From the NCBI GenBank assembly GCA_038527485.1, contig JBCBFT010000020.1:1-64000 (forward strand): a stretch of 64,000 nt of DNA. The letters are read 5' to 3'. Below the pieces are notes generated by a model. The model was not told the DNA's origin, ran no database searches, and saw nothing but the letters and a program-made list of their open reading frames with translations. How positions within the stretch are numbered: the stretch's first letter is position 1; every line of letters starts with the position of its first letter. A program made the position numbers and the translations under genes. Positions 18,809 through 27,013 of the stretch are shown piece by piece. Source of the DNA: JALEFZ01 sp038527485. Its GTDB lineage: Bacteria > Bacteroidota > Bacteroidia > J057.

Positions 18809-19123
18809 ATGGTACAAGAACTAACGAACGATAATCTGCAGGAGATCATCCAAAGTGAAGGGACAGTGATCGTCCAGTATTCTGCAGGATGGTGTGGAAA
18901 CTGCCGCATCATGAAACCCAAGTTCAAGAAGCTCGCCAACGAAAAGGAAAACGCATCTTTCGTGATTGTGGATGCAGAAAAGTTTCCCGAATCTCGTAAG
19001 CTAGCCAACGTGAGCAACCTGCCTACATTTGCCACTTTCAAAGATGGTAGTTTCATCAATCAAGTACAGACCAATAAGTTTGACCTGCTCAAAGATCTAG
19101 TCAATGAGGTTACCGATAATTAA
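18809..19123 (+). CDS. Thioredoxin
   Basis: A 104-residue thioredoxin with active site WCGNC (Cys29 and Cys32), the FVIVDAEKFPESRKLANV segment and the cis-proline strand LPTFATFKDG. The CGNC pair replaces the CGPC of housekeeping thioredoxins, which is common in the peroxiredoxin-linked form. The ATG at 18809 is the credible start; the upstream frame opens only with TTG. It is cytoplasmic and probably regenerates the peroxiredoxin encoded just upstream. Its last 20 bases overlap the next gene. Confidence 0.93.
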   Translation: MVQELTNDNLQEIIQSEGTVIVQYSAGWCGNCRIMKPKFKKLANEKENASFVIVDAEKFPESRKLANVSNLPTFATFKDGSFINQVQTNKFDLLKDLVNEVTDN

Positions 19124-19361
19124 GCATCTGACAAATTTCACAGAGGAGCGGGACGAGGACTTCTTACTAGAAGCCATCGAAACGCTAGAAGCGATCACAG
19201 ATGCTCCTGGCATCAAGGATGAGGAGATGGATGTGCTCGGCGAGATGCTTTCTAACCTGTACGGTGCAGTAGAAGTACACAAGTCAATACAAGAAGGACA
19301 GCCCAAGCGTGAGGCACTCAATGGATTCATGACGCGCGTCACGGGTTCGATCGATCAATAA
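19104..19361 (+). CDS. DUF6952-family small protein
   Basis: An 85-residue acidic, helical protein (LPIIKHLTNFTEERDEDFLL onward, then DVLGEMLSNLYGAVEVHKSI and EALNGFMTRVTGSID). I recognise it as the DUF6952 type that follows peroxiredoxin and thioredoxin genes in Bacteroidota. It starts inside the thioredoxin gene, overlapping by 20 bases, so translation is probably coupled. There are no cysteines, so it is not itself a redox carrier; a regulatory or scaffold role is only a guess. Confidence 0.85.
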   Translation: MRLPIIKHLTNFTEERDEDFLLEAIETLEAITDAPGIKDEEMDVLGEMLSNLYGAVEVHKSIQEGQPKREALNGFMTRVTGSIDQ

Positions 19362-19388
19362 TTGAGTTTCGTTTATACAATTGACAAG

Positions 19389-19419
19389 AGGCTCCTGTGT
19401 ATGCAGGGGCTTTTTTTTT
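19389..19419 (+). terminator. Terminator of the peroxiredoxin operon
   Basis: A 7-base stem GCTCCTG/CAGGGGC (19391-19397 and 19404-19410, one G-T pair) with a TGTATG loop is followed by nine T. It begins about 30 bases after the DUF6952 stop codon. Confidence 0.9.
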
Positions 19420-19473
19420 CGCATGCTAACTTACTTTCATTCCCATCGTACAAATAGACCTAACCATCCACCC

Positions 19474-20034
19474 ATGTATTATTCCAAAGCTCAACTTCAG
19501 AAAACCCTATCAAATAGCAACCCCAAGTATCTTTTCTTTTGGGGACATCAACCTTCGCTAGATGGTCAAATCACAGCATCCTGCCTCAGCCAGTGGTGGG
19601 CAGGACATCCTTTTCAAGAAGATCAACATACGTATCTCACAGCGGAGCATTATATGATGGCTGGGAAGGCGCGTCTGTTTGATGATGGAGAAATACTAGA
19701 GCAGATCCTAAAGTCTGAGAGTCCAGGAGAGGCAAAGGCCTTGGGAAGAAAAGTACGTAACTTCGATCAGGCGTTGTGGAAGACACATTGTGGAGAGATT
19801 GTCACTCAGGGAAATTTTCTCAAATTCAGCCAGCACCCCGAGCTGTCCGCTTTCTTACTGGCTACGTATCCGCGCGTACTGGTAGAAGCGAGCCCTGTGG
19901 ATGCCATTTGGGGAATCGGTCTAGCCAAGGACGATCCACGCGTCCATGATCCTTTTAGCTGGAAAGGAGAAAATCTCTTGGGGTTTTGCCTAATGGAAGC
20001 ACGAGATAGGCTGATGGAAGGATCTTCATCTTAG
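19474..20034 (+). CDS. NADAR-family protein (YbiA-like N-glycosidase fold)
   Basis: A 186-residue NADAR (DUF1768) protein. Landmarks are YLFFWGHQPS near the N-terminus, CLSQWWAGHPF, the core YLTAEHYMMAGKARLF and the closing DAIWGIGLAKDDPRV with GENLLG. Known members (YbiA/RibX) cleave N-glycosidic bonds in damaged riboflavin intermediates, and others remove ADP-ribose from guanine; which applies here cannot be told. The ATG at 19474 (MYYSKAQL) is the right start; the longer frame runs back into the terminator of the preceding operon. No DarT-type ADP-ribosyltransferase is adjacent. Confidence 0.87.
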   Translation: MYYSKAQLQKTLSNSNPKYLFFWGHQPSLDGQITASCLSQWWAGHPFQEDQHTYLTAEHYMMAGKARLFDDGEILEQILKSESPGEAKALGRKVRNFDQALWKTHCGEIVTQGNFLKFSQHPELSAFLLATYPRVLVEASPVDAIWGIGLAKDDPRVHDPFSWKGENLLGFCLMEARDRLMEGSSS

Positions 20035-20073
20035 CTATTGTATTGATCGCATCAACTCCATGCTAAAACCCTA

Positions 20074-20150
20074 ACTGAGGCGATCCCGAACTCAAAGATC
20101 GGGACGGCTAGACCTAGCGTAACAACCTCAGTGGCAAACTGCAGGAGCCG
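20074..20150 (+). promoter_or_regulatory. Candidate structured leader RNA upstream of the PLP decarboxylase
   Basis: ACTGAGG (20074-20080) can pair with CCTCAGT (20126-20132) around two hairpins: CG-TCCCGA/TCGGGA-CG (20081-20107, one bulged A, 9-base loop) and GCTA-GACC-TAGC. Alternatively CAGT pairs with ACTG (20129-20141), and CGGCT (about 20105-20109) with AGCCG (20146-20150). These pairings exclude one another, as in a switch. I cannot match it to a known riboswitch class, and no terminator follows before the ATG at 20225. It could equally be a palindromic repeat. Confidence 0.3.
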
Positions 20151-20224
20151 AACACAAATAGTCCCCAAACAAGCAGGAGGAAAATAAGTTGTAGATTGGA
20201 TGTCTATTCCATGACACGATCCTT

Positions 20225-21691
20225 ATGCAAGAAGCCCTCCTGAAGAATATTGAATCACTAGAAGCTCTCTCTGCTCAACTTGAACCTAATGAGGTGCAGC
20301 GGTCGGAGCTTCTCCAAAAAGTTCAAGCCTACGCTCAGACATATCTAGAGGCATTGCCCCAAAGAAAGGCATATATTGGAGATTTACCCGCTTCAGATTT
20401 ATCCATACAGGAAAGTCCTAGATCTATAGAAGAAATTTTGCAACTGTACCAAGAAGAAGTAGCAGAAAAAGGCATACGTGCTTCTTCGCCTGGGCACTTT
20501 GGGTACATCCCAGGCGGTGGTGTATATACTTCCGCTTTAGGGGACTATTTGGTAGATGTGACGAATGAATATGCAGGAATGTATTTTGCCTCTCCAGGGG
20601 CTGTAACGATCGAGCATCAGGTGATTGATTGGACAAAAAAAATCTTTGGCTTTCCGCAGACTGCTGCGGGCAATATCACTTCAGGAGGTTCTATCGCCAA
20701 CTTAACCGCTCTCACTGTCGCTCGTGATCAGCATCAAATCAAGGGAACGAAGATCGAACAATCTGTTATTTATACATCTGCGCATCTGCATCACTGTGTC
20801 ACCAAGTCCCTCCGCATCATTGGATTGGGAGACATCATCATACGTCAGATTGCACTAGATGAGAAGCACCGCTTACAGGTTGAGTCTTTACAGGAGCAAC
20901 TGGCAAAAGACAAGGAAGCAGGCTTGACGCCTTTCATGGTCATCGCTTCAGCAGGTACGACCAACACAGGTGCCATAGATCCACTCAAAGTGCTTGGCCA
21001 TATCTGTCAAGAAGAGGGTATGTGGTACCATGTAGATGCGGCCTATGGCGGATACTTTATTTTAGTAGATACTTTGAAGCCTTTATTTGAAGGCATCGAA
21101 ATGGCCGATTCTCTAGTAGTAGATCCACATAAGGGGCTTTTTATTCCCTATGGAGCAGGCATTGTCCTAGTAAAGCATGGACAGGCGCTGGCACAGTCTA
21201 TGTCTGAGTACGCAGACTACATGCAGGATGCCAATCAAGGTTCCCTCTCCCTCAATCCTGCGGATCTTTCCCCTGAGTTGTCGAAGCATTTTCGTGGGCT
21301 CCGTATCTGGCTTCCTCTTCAACTTCATGGTATAGCCCCGTTTCGAGCTTGTCTGGAAGAAAAGCGCTACTTGCTGACCTACTTTAGAGAAAGAATCCAG
21401 GAAATGGGCTTCCGCGTAGGGCCCGAACCTGACCTTTCTGTGAGCTACTTTTGGTTTCCCTACGAAGGACCTGAAATCCATGCTTACAATGCCGCTTTGC
21501 ATCGCCTGATGTTGGCAGATGGTACATCTTTTTTCAGTACGACACATATTGAAGATACTTTTGTCATCCGAGTAGCCATCGTTTCTTTTAGGACAAAAAA
21601 AGTGCATGTAGACCGTGCCGTAGATATGATCGCTGCCTGCAAAGTACAACTAGATCAGCAGTGGACACCACGCTTACATTCTCACTCATGA
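20225..21691 (+). CDS. PLP-dependent group II decarboxylase
   Basis: A 488-residue pyridoxal-phosphate enzyme of the aromatic-amino-acid/glutamate decarboxylase group. The N-terminal part has GHFGYIPGGG, the substrate-side signature; GNITSGGSIANLTAL binds phosphate; HVDAAYGGYF holds the aspartate for the pyridine nitrogen; and DPHKGLFIPYGAG contains the PLP lysine. It would decarboxylate an L-amino acid to an amine; the exact one (aromatic, glutamate, aspartate or diaminobutyrate) is not resolved. Its stop overlaps the start of the VOC gene (ATGA), so the two are translationally coupled. A possible structured leader precedes it. Confidence 0.88.
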   Translation: MQEALLKNIESLEALSAQLEPNEVQRSELLQKVQAYAQTYLEALPQRKAYIGDLPASDLSIQESPRSIEEILQLYQEEVAEKGIRASSPGHFGYIPGGGVYTSALGDYLVDVTNEYAGMYFASPGAVTIEHQVIDWTKKIFGFPQTAAGNITSGGSIANLTALTVARDQHQIKGTKIEQSVIYTSAHLHHCVTKSLRIIGLGDIIIRQIALDEKHRLQVESLQEQLAKDKEAGLTPFMVIASAGTTNTGAIDPLKVLGHICQEEGMWYHVDAAYGGYFILVDTLKPLFEGIEMADSLVVDPHKGLFIPYGAGIVLVKHGQALAQSMSEYADYMQDANQGSLSLNPADLSPELSKHFRGLRIWLPLQLHGIAPFRACLEEKRYLLTYFRERIQEMGFRVGPEPDLSVSYFWFPYEGPEIHAYNAALHRLMLADGTSFFSTTHIEDTFVIRVAIVSFRTKKVHVDRAVDMIAACKVQLDQQWTPRLHSHS

Positions 21692-22092
21692 AGAAAAACC
21701 AACACATCGCCCTCATTTCTTTGGTCGTCAAAGACTATGACGAAGCCATCGCTTTTTATACCGAAAAACTTTCATTCACTCTAGAAGAAGACACAGTCCT
21801 CACAGAGGAAAAACGATGGGTTCGGGTGTCACCTCCTGGACAGGGAAGTTGTCAACTCCTACTAGCCAAAGCAGCAAATGAGGCCCAGCTAGCCAGCGTG
21901 GGAAACCAGACAGGTGGGAGAGTCTTCCTTTTCCTCTACACAGATGATTTCTGGAGGGATTATCGAGAAATGAATGAAAAGGGCGTGCAATTCATCCGTC
22001 CTCCCAAAGAGGAACCTTACGGGACTGTAGCTGTATTTCAAGATCTCTACGGCAATCTGTGGGATTTATTGGAACCCAAGACGCAGGTGTGA
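21688..22092 (+). CDS. VOC-superfamily (glyoxalase/bleomycin-resistance fold) protein
   Basis: A 134-residue vicinal-oxygen-chelate protein. It has the opening HIALISLVVKDYDEAIAFYT, typical of the family, RWVRVSPPGQGSCQLLLAKA in the middle and VAVFQDLYGNLWDLLEP at the end, whose last glutamate is usually a metal ligand. I placed the start at 21688, where ATGA overlaps the decarboxylase stop; an upstream start would only add nine unrelated residues. Members include glyoxalase I, dioxygenases and antibiotic-binding proteins, and this one's substrate is unknown. Confidence 0.87.
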   Translation: MKKNQHIALISLVVKDYDEAIAFYTEKLSFTLEEDTVLTEEKRWVRVSPPGQGSCQLLLAKAANEAQLASVGNQTGGRVFLFLYTDDFWRDYREMNEKGVQFIRPPKEEPYGTVAVFQDLYGNLWDLLEPKTQV

Positions 22093-22748
22093 ACAAGGCT
22101 TGATTTTTCAGGCAATTGCTTTTTTTGGCACAGAAGTCCTAAAAAACCTACACTCCTCCTCCTTTTGACTCAAAAAAGATGAACCTACCAGAATAGACTC
22201 TCTGGCAGGTTCTGTAAACTCCCTCATTACACACTTCTTATGATGCAAATGGGATGATGGGCGATGACCTAAACGCTATCAACGGGTGAGGGAGTCGAAC
22301 ATCGGGCTGTGGTATCCAATAATACTCAGCTTCTCTCTTACCTATTTTCAAGTACGGTATCTCACATGAGAAAAAGTTCACAAAACCATAACATTTTTCA
22401 TCTTTCCTCCTCATTCCTCTGAAAAACAGGAAGCTACATTCCTTTTTTATTTATAAAATAAAAAATCCTCCTTAAACATATTACATACAATAGACTATAT
22501 CCCTCACTTCTCCCCTCTCAATATCTTACTACCTCTTACGAATGTTAGGACTTTTGCCTTAATCGATAGGAAATTCACGTCTTAAAGAAATCTGTGACAT
22601 ATTCTGCAGTCTCATTTTGTGAACAGGATTCTCATTTTGAGAAAAAAATACTTGGTAAAACGCGCAAATAGCCGTTTGGCACGCTTGTGCTACCGTCGGC
22701 ACAGCTTTTGTCTCTACACATACAGATTGAACTAATATCTTATAGCTC
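22093..22748. other. Gene-free stretch with one inverted repeat
   Basis: About 650 bases without a credible gene. GAACCTACCAGA and TCTGGCAGGTTC (about 22181-22212) form a 12-base stem with one mismatch, which could be the terminator of the decarboxylase/VOC operon; its T-rich side is on the minus strand. A 63-codon frame on the minus strand (22559-22750) has no family resemblance and I do not call it. The rest is AT-rich and shows nothing else. Confidence 0.5.
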
Positions 22749-22889
22749 ATGCATCTTAAATCACAAACACGTGCCGTTACTTTAGCCCAGGCTAATCGCT
22801 ACTGGTGGAAACCACTCAAGATGACATTCTTGATTCTCCTCGGCCTCACAAGCCTGTTGATCTTAAGTATCGTCATGCTCATCAAGTGA
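22749..22889 (+). CDS. Small single-helix membrane protein (46 residues)
   Basis: A 46-residue frame starting with ATG at 22749. The first 24 residues are basic and polar (MHLKSQTRAV, then ANRYWWKPLK) and the last 22 form one membrane helix (MTFLILLGLTSLLILSIVML) ending in IK. A strong intrinsic terminator follows 33 bases after the stop, which supports a real transcription unit. I do not recognise the family. It would be a tail-anchored inner-membrane peptide, perhaps a partner of a larger membrane complex or a toxin-like small protein; both are speculation. Confidence 0.55.
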   Translation: MHLKSQTRAVTLAQANRYWWKPLKMTFLILLGLTSLLILSIVMLIK

Positions 22890-22921
22890 CACTCCCAATT
22901 TAATTGAGTATAAGTACGATT

Positions 22922-22952
22922 TGTCCGAAGTCATTTACTTCGGACATTTTTT
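22922..22952 (+). terminator. Terminator after the 46-residue membrane protein gene
   Basis: A perfect 10-base stem TGTCCGAAGT/ACTTCGGACA (22922-22931 and 22937-22946) with a CATTT loop is followed by six T. Confidence 0.9.
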
Positions 22953-23065
22953 GTTTACTAAAATACAAACTACTCACTATCAATTTCTTAAATTCAGAAA
23001 AAGATCCTATTCCCACAGACAAGACGTTGAGTTTTAGTCATATTGCCAAAAGACTTTCATAGAGA

Positions 23066-23168
23066 TTAAGGCCCTGTTTGAAACCTCAAATCTGCGAAGA
23101 GTCTGCGCTTTCAGGACCTAAAATCTCTGCTTTTTTTACTAGATTTTCATTGTTCCAAACAGGATCTA
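23066..23168. repeat. Dispersed motif TTAAGGCCCTGTTTGAAAC with inverted partner
   Basis: The first 31 bases (23066-23096) closely match 41224-41255 and 58643-58672. A diverged inverted partner, GTTCCAAACAGGATCTAAG at about 23150-23168, makes this copy look like a small element of about 100 bases with inverted ends. There is no coding potential. It lies about 120 bases upstream of a TonB receptor gene. Confidence 0.5.
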
Positions 23169-23255
23169 AGAAAATTCTCATATCCATGGTTACACCATCG
23201 TGATGGCACTGCAATTAGGCTATTCAATTTGCTTAACTTTCATCATAAACCTTCT

Positions 23256-23263
23256 TATCTTTG
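23256..23263 (+). promoter_or_regulatory. Probable -7 promoter box of the TonB receptor gene
   Basis: TATCTTTG fits the Bacteroidota TAnnTTTG consensus exactly, with a TTTG at 23228-23231 that is a few bases farther upstream than usual. If real, transcription starts near 23270, which argues for the ATG at 23286 rather than 23229 as the receptor start. Confidence 0.45.
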
Positions 23264-23285
23264 TCGCATGCGACAAAACCTATAT

Positions 23286-25688
23286 ATGTTTAGCATATCT
23301 GCTAACCTATCTTTCAACCCTCCATTTTCACGCATCTTTCTGCGATTCATGATTTTCGCAGGGATCATCGTGAGCTTCATGTTGGGGCAGGCGCAAACAG
23401 CTGAAGGCACACTTAGAGGCTTCGTCAAGGACCGAGAGACCACTAAGGCTTTATCAGATGCGACGATTAAACTCAGTAACAAACAGAAGGCAATAACCAG
23501 TGTAGAAGGTACTTTCCGATTCGAATCACTCCCCTTTGGTAGATACACACTGACGATCATTGCTAAAGGCTATCAACCATTCGAATTGGCGGATGTCCTG
23601 ATCTCCTCTCATAAGGAAGCCGTCGTCGAAATCGCCCTCACGCCTACCCTATTTGAGGTCGAAGAAGTCACGCTCCTACCTGAACGTACACGCGTCAGTC
23701 CCCAAAATCAAACTGCCAGTGTCAGCGCACTCTCCTTCAATATCGAAGAAACACGTAAATTTGCAGGCGGACTGGATGATCCGACGCGACTGGCAGCGAA
23801 TTTTCCAGGGATTGTCGGTGCGCCTTTCACTTCAGAAAACTTCATCGCCATACGCGGAAACTCTCCTCGTGGCCTTATCTATCGCATCGAAGGCATCGAC
23901 ATCCCCAATCCCAACCACTTCGCACGTATCGGGAGTTCAGGAGGAACCTTCACCATCTTCAGCCAGCAGGTGCTTGCCAATTCTGATTTCTTCATCGGTG
24001 CCTTCCCTGCTGCCTATGGCAATGCGACCTCGGGCGTCTTTGACATCAACTTCCGTAAGGGAAATACAGAAAATCGTGAGTACACCTTTCAAGCGGGTGT
24101 ATTGGGCTTCGATCTAGCAACTGAAGGGCCGATCAAAAAAGGAGGTAAGGCTTCCTACCTTGTCAACTATCGCTTATTTTCTTTGACCTTGGCGGAGTAT
24201 GTGAGCACCTTCATCTCCAATACCAACTACCAGGATCTGTCTTTCAACATTCACTTGCCAACAGAAAAGGCAGGAAGCTTTACCTTATTTGGTATGGGGG
24301 GCCTCAGTACCCGTACCAAGCCAGAGGAAGAATCGAATTTTACGCGTGATCTGGATCGTTTTCGCAACACCATCGCCTCAGATATGGGCGTGCTAGGATT
24401 GGCACACAAGAAGCTCATCGGCTCCAAGGCCTTGTGGCGGACCACCGTCGCAGGGACTGCGGCTCAACTATTGGATAATCGATCCTACTTGGAGGATACC
24501 ACCGACCTGACCGATCTCCTCCAACGGGACCGTCGCGAGTACACACGCGTACCGCTTTCGGCGACCACCTCCTTGAAGTATATATTCTCCCCTAGGCTCA
24601 ATACGACCACAGGGGTCATTTATACGGGAACCTATCACGATTACACAGCAGTAGACTTCGATTACATCCAGGATGAATTCGTGACGCTATCAGACGAACA
24701 AGGCTGGACCAATCAATTTCAAGCCTACGCCCAGTTTCAATATCGTCCCTCGCCCAGCCTCACCTTCAACGGAGGCTTGCATTACTTATATTTTGACTTG
24801 AATCAAGGGCAGTCGCTAGAGCCAAGGTTGGGCATGACTTTGCGGCTCAGTACACGTACGCAGCTAGCAGCAGGTTATGGACTTCACTCACGGACAGAGG
24901 ATTGGGGCACCTACCGAACGCGTCTGATTGAAACGACGCCTCAGACGCCTACCTTTCCCAATCAGAACCTAGACCTCATGCGCACCCATCACGGTGTACT
25001 GTCTTTCCGAACACTTATTGGCAACAACACGCGCTTGCAGACAGAGTTGTATTACCAATATTTGTTTGACGTGCCGGTAGAAGTCGGTACTGCGGCGACT
25101 TTTTCGGTGCTTAATCTCGATGAGTTGAGCCAGCTCCGTATTTTGACCAATGGAGGGACAGGGACAAACTATGGGCTCGACTTCGGCTTGGAGCGATTTT
25201 CTAAAAACGGATTCTACTACCTCTTTAATGCAAGTTTGTTCGAATCCAACTATACCGATGTCAATGGCGTGCAGCATAGCACAGCTTACGACTTGGGATA
25301 CAAGGCCAATATATTGGTGGGAAATGAATTTAAGTTGGGAAAGAAAAAGGCCCAAAACTCTATTTTGAGTTTGAATAGCACCTTTTCTATCCGAGGAGGA
25401 CAGCGCTACACGCCTATTGATCTAGAGGCCTCTCGTCTCGCTCAGCGGACCATTCTAGATGAAAGTCGTCCCTTCGAACTCAGGGATGATCCTTTGTACA
25501 TTTTGGATTTTTCGATGAATATTTATCGGAATCGAAAGCGGATTACAGAGACCTGGACCCTTCAGATCAAAAACATCTTCCAGTCCTCCCCTGCTGAATA
25601 CAGAGAGTACGATGCGACATTTGATCGTGTAACGACTCTGAGAGGGGCGGGCTTTTTACCTGTGATGAGTTATAAAATTCAGTTTTAA
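23286..25688 (+). CDS. TonB-dependent outer-membrane receptor with carboxypeptidase-regulatory-like domain
   Basis: An outer-membrane active transporter of about 800 residues. From the ATG at 23286 a signal peptide (SRIFLRFMIFAGIIVSFMLG, cleavage near AQT) is followed by a carboxypeptidase-regulatory-like beta-sandwich (GTLRGFVKDRETTKALSDAT onward). A plug domain follows with NFIAIRGNSPRGLIYRIEGI and FSQQVLANSDFFIGAFPAAYG, then a beta-barrel with many alternating aromatic strands ending in SYKIQF. The frame opens at 23229, but the promoter box at 23256 makes a later start likelier. There is no SusD-type partner, sigma factor or FecR next to it. The substrate is unknown. Confidence 0.9.
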   Translation: MFSISANLSFNPPFSRIFLRFMIFAGIIVSFMLGQAQTAEGTLRGFVKDRETTKALSDATIKLSNKQKAITSVEGTFRFESLPFGRYTLTIIAKGYQPFELADVLISSHKEAVVEIALTPTLFEVEEVTLLPERTRVSPQNQTASVSALSFNIEETRKFAGGLDDPTRLAANFPGIVGAPFTSENFIAIRGNSPRGLIYRIEGIDIPNPNHFARIGSSGGTFTIFSQQVLANSDFFIGAFPAAYGNATSGVFDINFRKGNTENREYTFQAGVLGFDLATEGPIKKGGKASYLVNYRLFSLTLAEYVSTFISNTNYQDLSFNIHLPTEKAGSFTLFGMGGLSTRTKPEEESNFTRDLDRFRNTIASDMGVLGLAHKKLIGSKALWRTTVAGTAAQLLDNRSYLEDTTDLTDLLQRDRREYTRVPLSATTSLKYIFSPRLNTTTGVIYTGTYHDYTAVDFDYIQDEFVTLSDEQGWTNQFQAYAQFQYRPSPSLTFNGGLHYLYFDLNQGQSLEPRLGMTLRLSTRTQLAAGYGLHSRTEDWGTYRTRLIETTPQTPTFPNQNLDLMRTHHGVLSFRTLIGNNTRLQTELYYQYLFDVPVEVGTAATFSVLNLDELSQLRILTNGGTGTNYGLDFGLERFSKNGFYYLFNASLFESNYTDVNGVQHSTAYDLGYKANILVGNEFKLGKKKAQNSILSLNSTFSIRGGQRYTPIDLEASRLAQRTILDESRPFELRDDPLYILDFSMNIYRNRKRITETWTLQIKNIFQSSPAEYREYDATFDRVTTLRGAGFLPVMSYKIQF

Positions 25689-25828
25689 GTAAGAGAATTA
25701 GGCCAAATTCTCCTGAAAGAAGAGTAACTTATCTGGCAGGTTATCGTTGAATAATGAGATGATACCTTATCAGTAGTATCCATCTATTTATCCCTGGTAA
25801 ACGACATCCACCTACTAAACACACAAAT

Positions 25829-26239
25829 ATGAATTACTATATCGACGTCTGGAAAAAGTATGGCCAATTTTACGGCAGAGCGAGAAGGGCAGAATACTGG
25901 TACTTTATCCTTTTCAATGCATTGGCTATGACTGCACTAGTCATGCTGGATCTATTCCTCATAGAAGGAGTAGGTATAGAATTTCCTGTCCTTACAGTGG
26001 CATACATTCTCGCATCTATCATTCCTAATCTGGCTGTCACGACACGCAGATTACATGATACAGGCAAAAGTGGATGGATGATGCTTATCAGCCTGATCCC
26101 ATTTGGAAACATTGTTCTACTCGTGTTCATGTGTATGGATAGTGAGCCTGGAGAAAATATATATGGACCTAATCCTAAGGAGTCATACGGCGAAATCATT
26201 GATGAAATTGGCAACATCGATCACTTCCGTCAGGTATAG
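25829..26239 (+). CDS. DUF805 membrane protein
   Basis: A 136-residue inner-membrane protein of the DUF805 family. It opens with the typical YYIDVWKKYGQFYGRARRAE and FILFNAL, has three or four hydrophobic helices, and carries the conserved TTRRLHDTGKSGWMMLISLI and CMDSEPGENIYGPNPKE segments. The function of the family is unknown. It is a single gene followed by a terminator and converges on the LytR-type regulator gene. Confidence 0.92.
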   Translation: MNYYIDVWKKYGQFYGRARRAEYWYFILFNALAMTALVMLDLFLIEGVGIEFPVLTVAYILASIIPNLAVTTRRLHDTGKSGWMMLISLIPFGNIVLLVFMCMDSEPGENIYGPNPKESYGEIIDEIGNIDHFRQV

Positions 26240-26259
26240 TGATCGATGTGAAGATATGC

Positions 26260-26292
26260 AACGTCTCTTCCTCTGGAGGAGGCGTTTTTTTT
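26260..26292 (+). terminator. Terminator after the DUF805 gene
   Basis: A 12-base stem AACGTCTCTTCC/GGAGGAGGCGTT (26260-26271 and 26275-26286), containing G-T pairs and a very short loop, runs into eight T. It ends four bases before the stop codon of the convergent regulator gene. Confidence 0.8.
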
Positions 26293-26296
26293 ACGC

Positions 26297-27013
26297 TTAA
26301 AAACTCATCAATTCCTTAAAACGCGCCGTCTGCCTCCGGGAAACCTCTACTTCTGTCCCATCCTTCAAAGCAATCTTTAACGTCCCACTGAACCATGGCT
26401 CCACATGCTGAATCCATTTGAGGTTGATGATCTGCTGACGGTTCGCTCGAAAAAATACAGATGGGTCCAAGCGTTTCTCCATATAGTTGAGCGTTTTGGG
26501 AATCATGGGCTTTTGATCCTCAAAGTAAATACGCGTATAGTTATCGACAATCTCGAATAATCTCACCTTTCGGAGCGACACAAACCAGCATTTTTCTCCT
26601 TCTTTCACAAACACCTGACTGTCTTCATCTAACACTTTTCTCTCCTCTTGTGAAGACATGATCTGGACCTGCTCCTTGATCTTATTCAACGCCTTCTGCA
26701 AGCGCTCATCTTTGATCGGTTTCTGCAAATAATCTAGGGCATTGTACTCAAACGCCTGCAATGCGAACTCATCATAAGCCGTCGTAAAGATTACCAGTGG
26801 CACCTCATCTAACATCTCCAACAGTTCAAAGCCATTTTTTCCTGGCATCTGGATATCCAAAAATAGGAGGTCAGGTTTGTGTAAATGAATTTGCGCCAAG
26901 GCTTCCTCTGCTTGACTAGCTTCTCCAATGACCTCCACTTCAGGATGATTTTTCAGCAAAAAGCGCAGTTCCTGTCTGGCCATCCGAGTATCATCTATAA
27001 TCAAGGTTCTCAT
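26297..27013 (-). CDS. LytTR-family response regulator
   Basis: A 238-residue DNA-binding response regulator. The receiver has acidic Asp7/Asp8, the phospho-acceptor Asp53 in LLFLDIQMPGKNG, VIFTTAYDEFAL and the lysine in LQKPI. The output domain from about residue 135 is LytTR (FVSLRKVRLFEIVDNYTRIY, then FFRANRQQIINLKWIQHVEP), which binds direct repeats through beta-strands. It is cotranscribed with a histidine kinase whose stop it overlaps by four bases. In Bacteroidota such pairs control envelope, motility or nutrient genes; the targets here are unknown. Confidence 0.94.
   Translation of the reverse strand: MRTLIIDDTRMARQELRFLLKNHPEVEVIGEASQAEEALAQIHLHKPDLLFLDIQMPGKNGFELLEMLDEVPLVIFTTAYDEFALQAFEYNALDYLQKPIKDERLQKALNKIKEQVQIMSSQEERKVLDEDSQVFVKEGEKCWFVSLRKVRLFEIVDNYTRIYFEDQKPMIPKTLNYMEKRLDPSVFFRANRQQIINLKWIQHVEPWFSGTLKIALKDGTEVEVSRRQTARFKELMSF

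Noticed and set aside
20126..20150. Cobalamin riboswitch suspected from a GGCAAACTG segment near a palindrome
   Set aside because: The B12-box order and the conserved core are missing, and the downstream gene is a PLP decarboxylase, not a B12 gene.
22260..22330. tRNA-like GGGAGTCGAAC segment
   Set aside because: No acceptor stem, D-arm or anticodon arm can be drawn around it.
22559..22750. 63-codon frame on the minus strand
   Set aside because: No signal, helix or family pattern, and it lies directly against the better supported 46-residue gene on the other strand.
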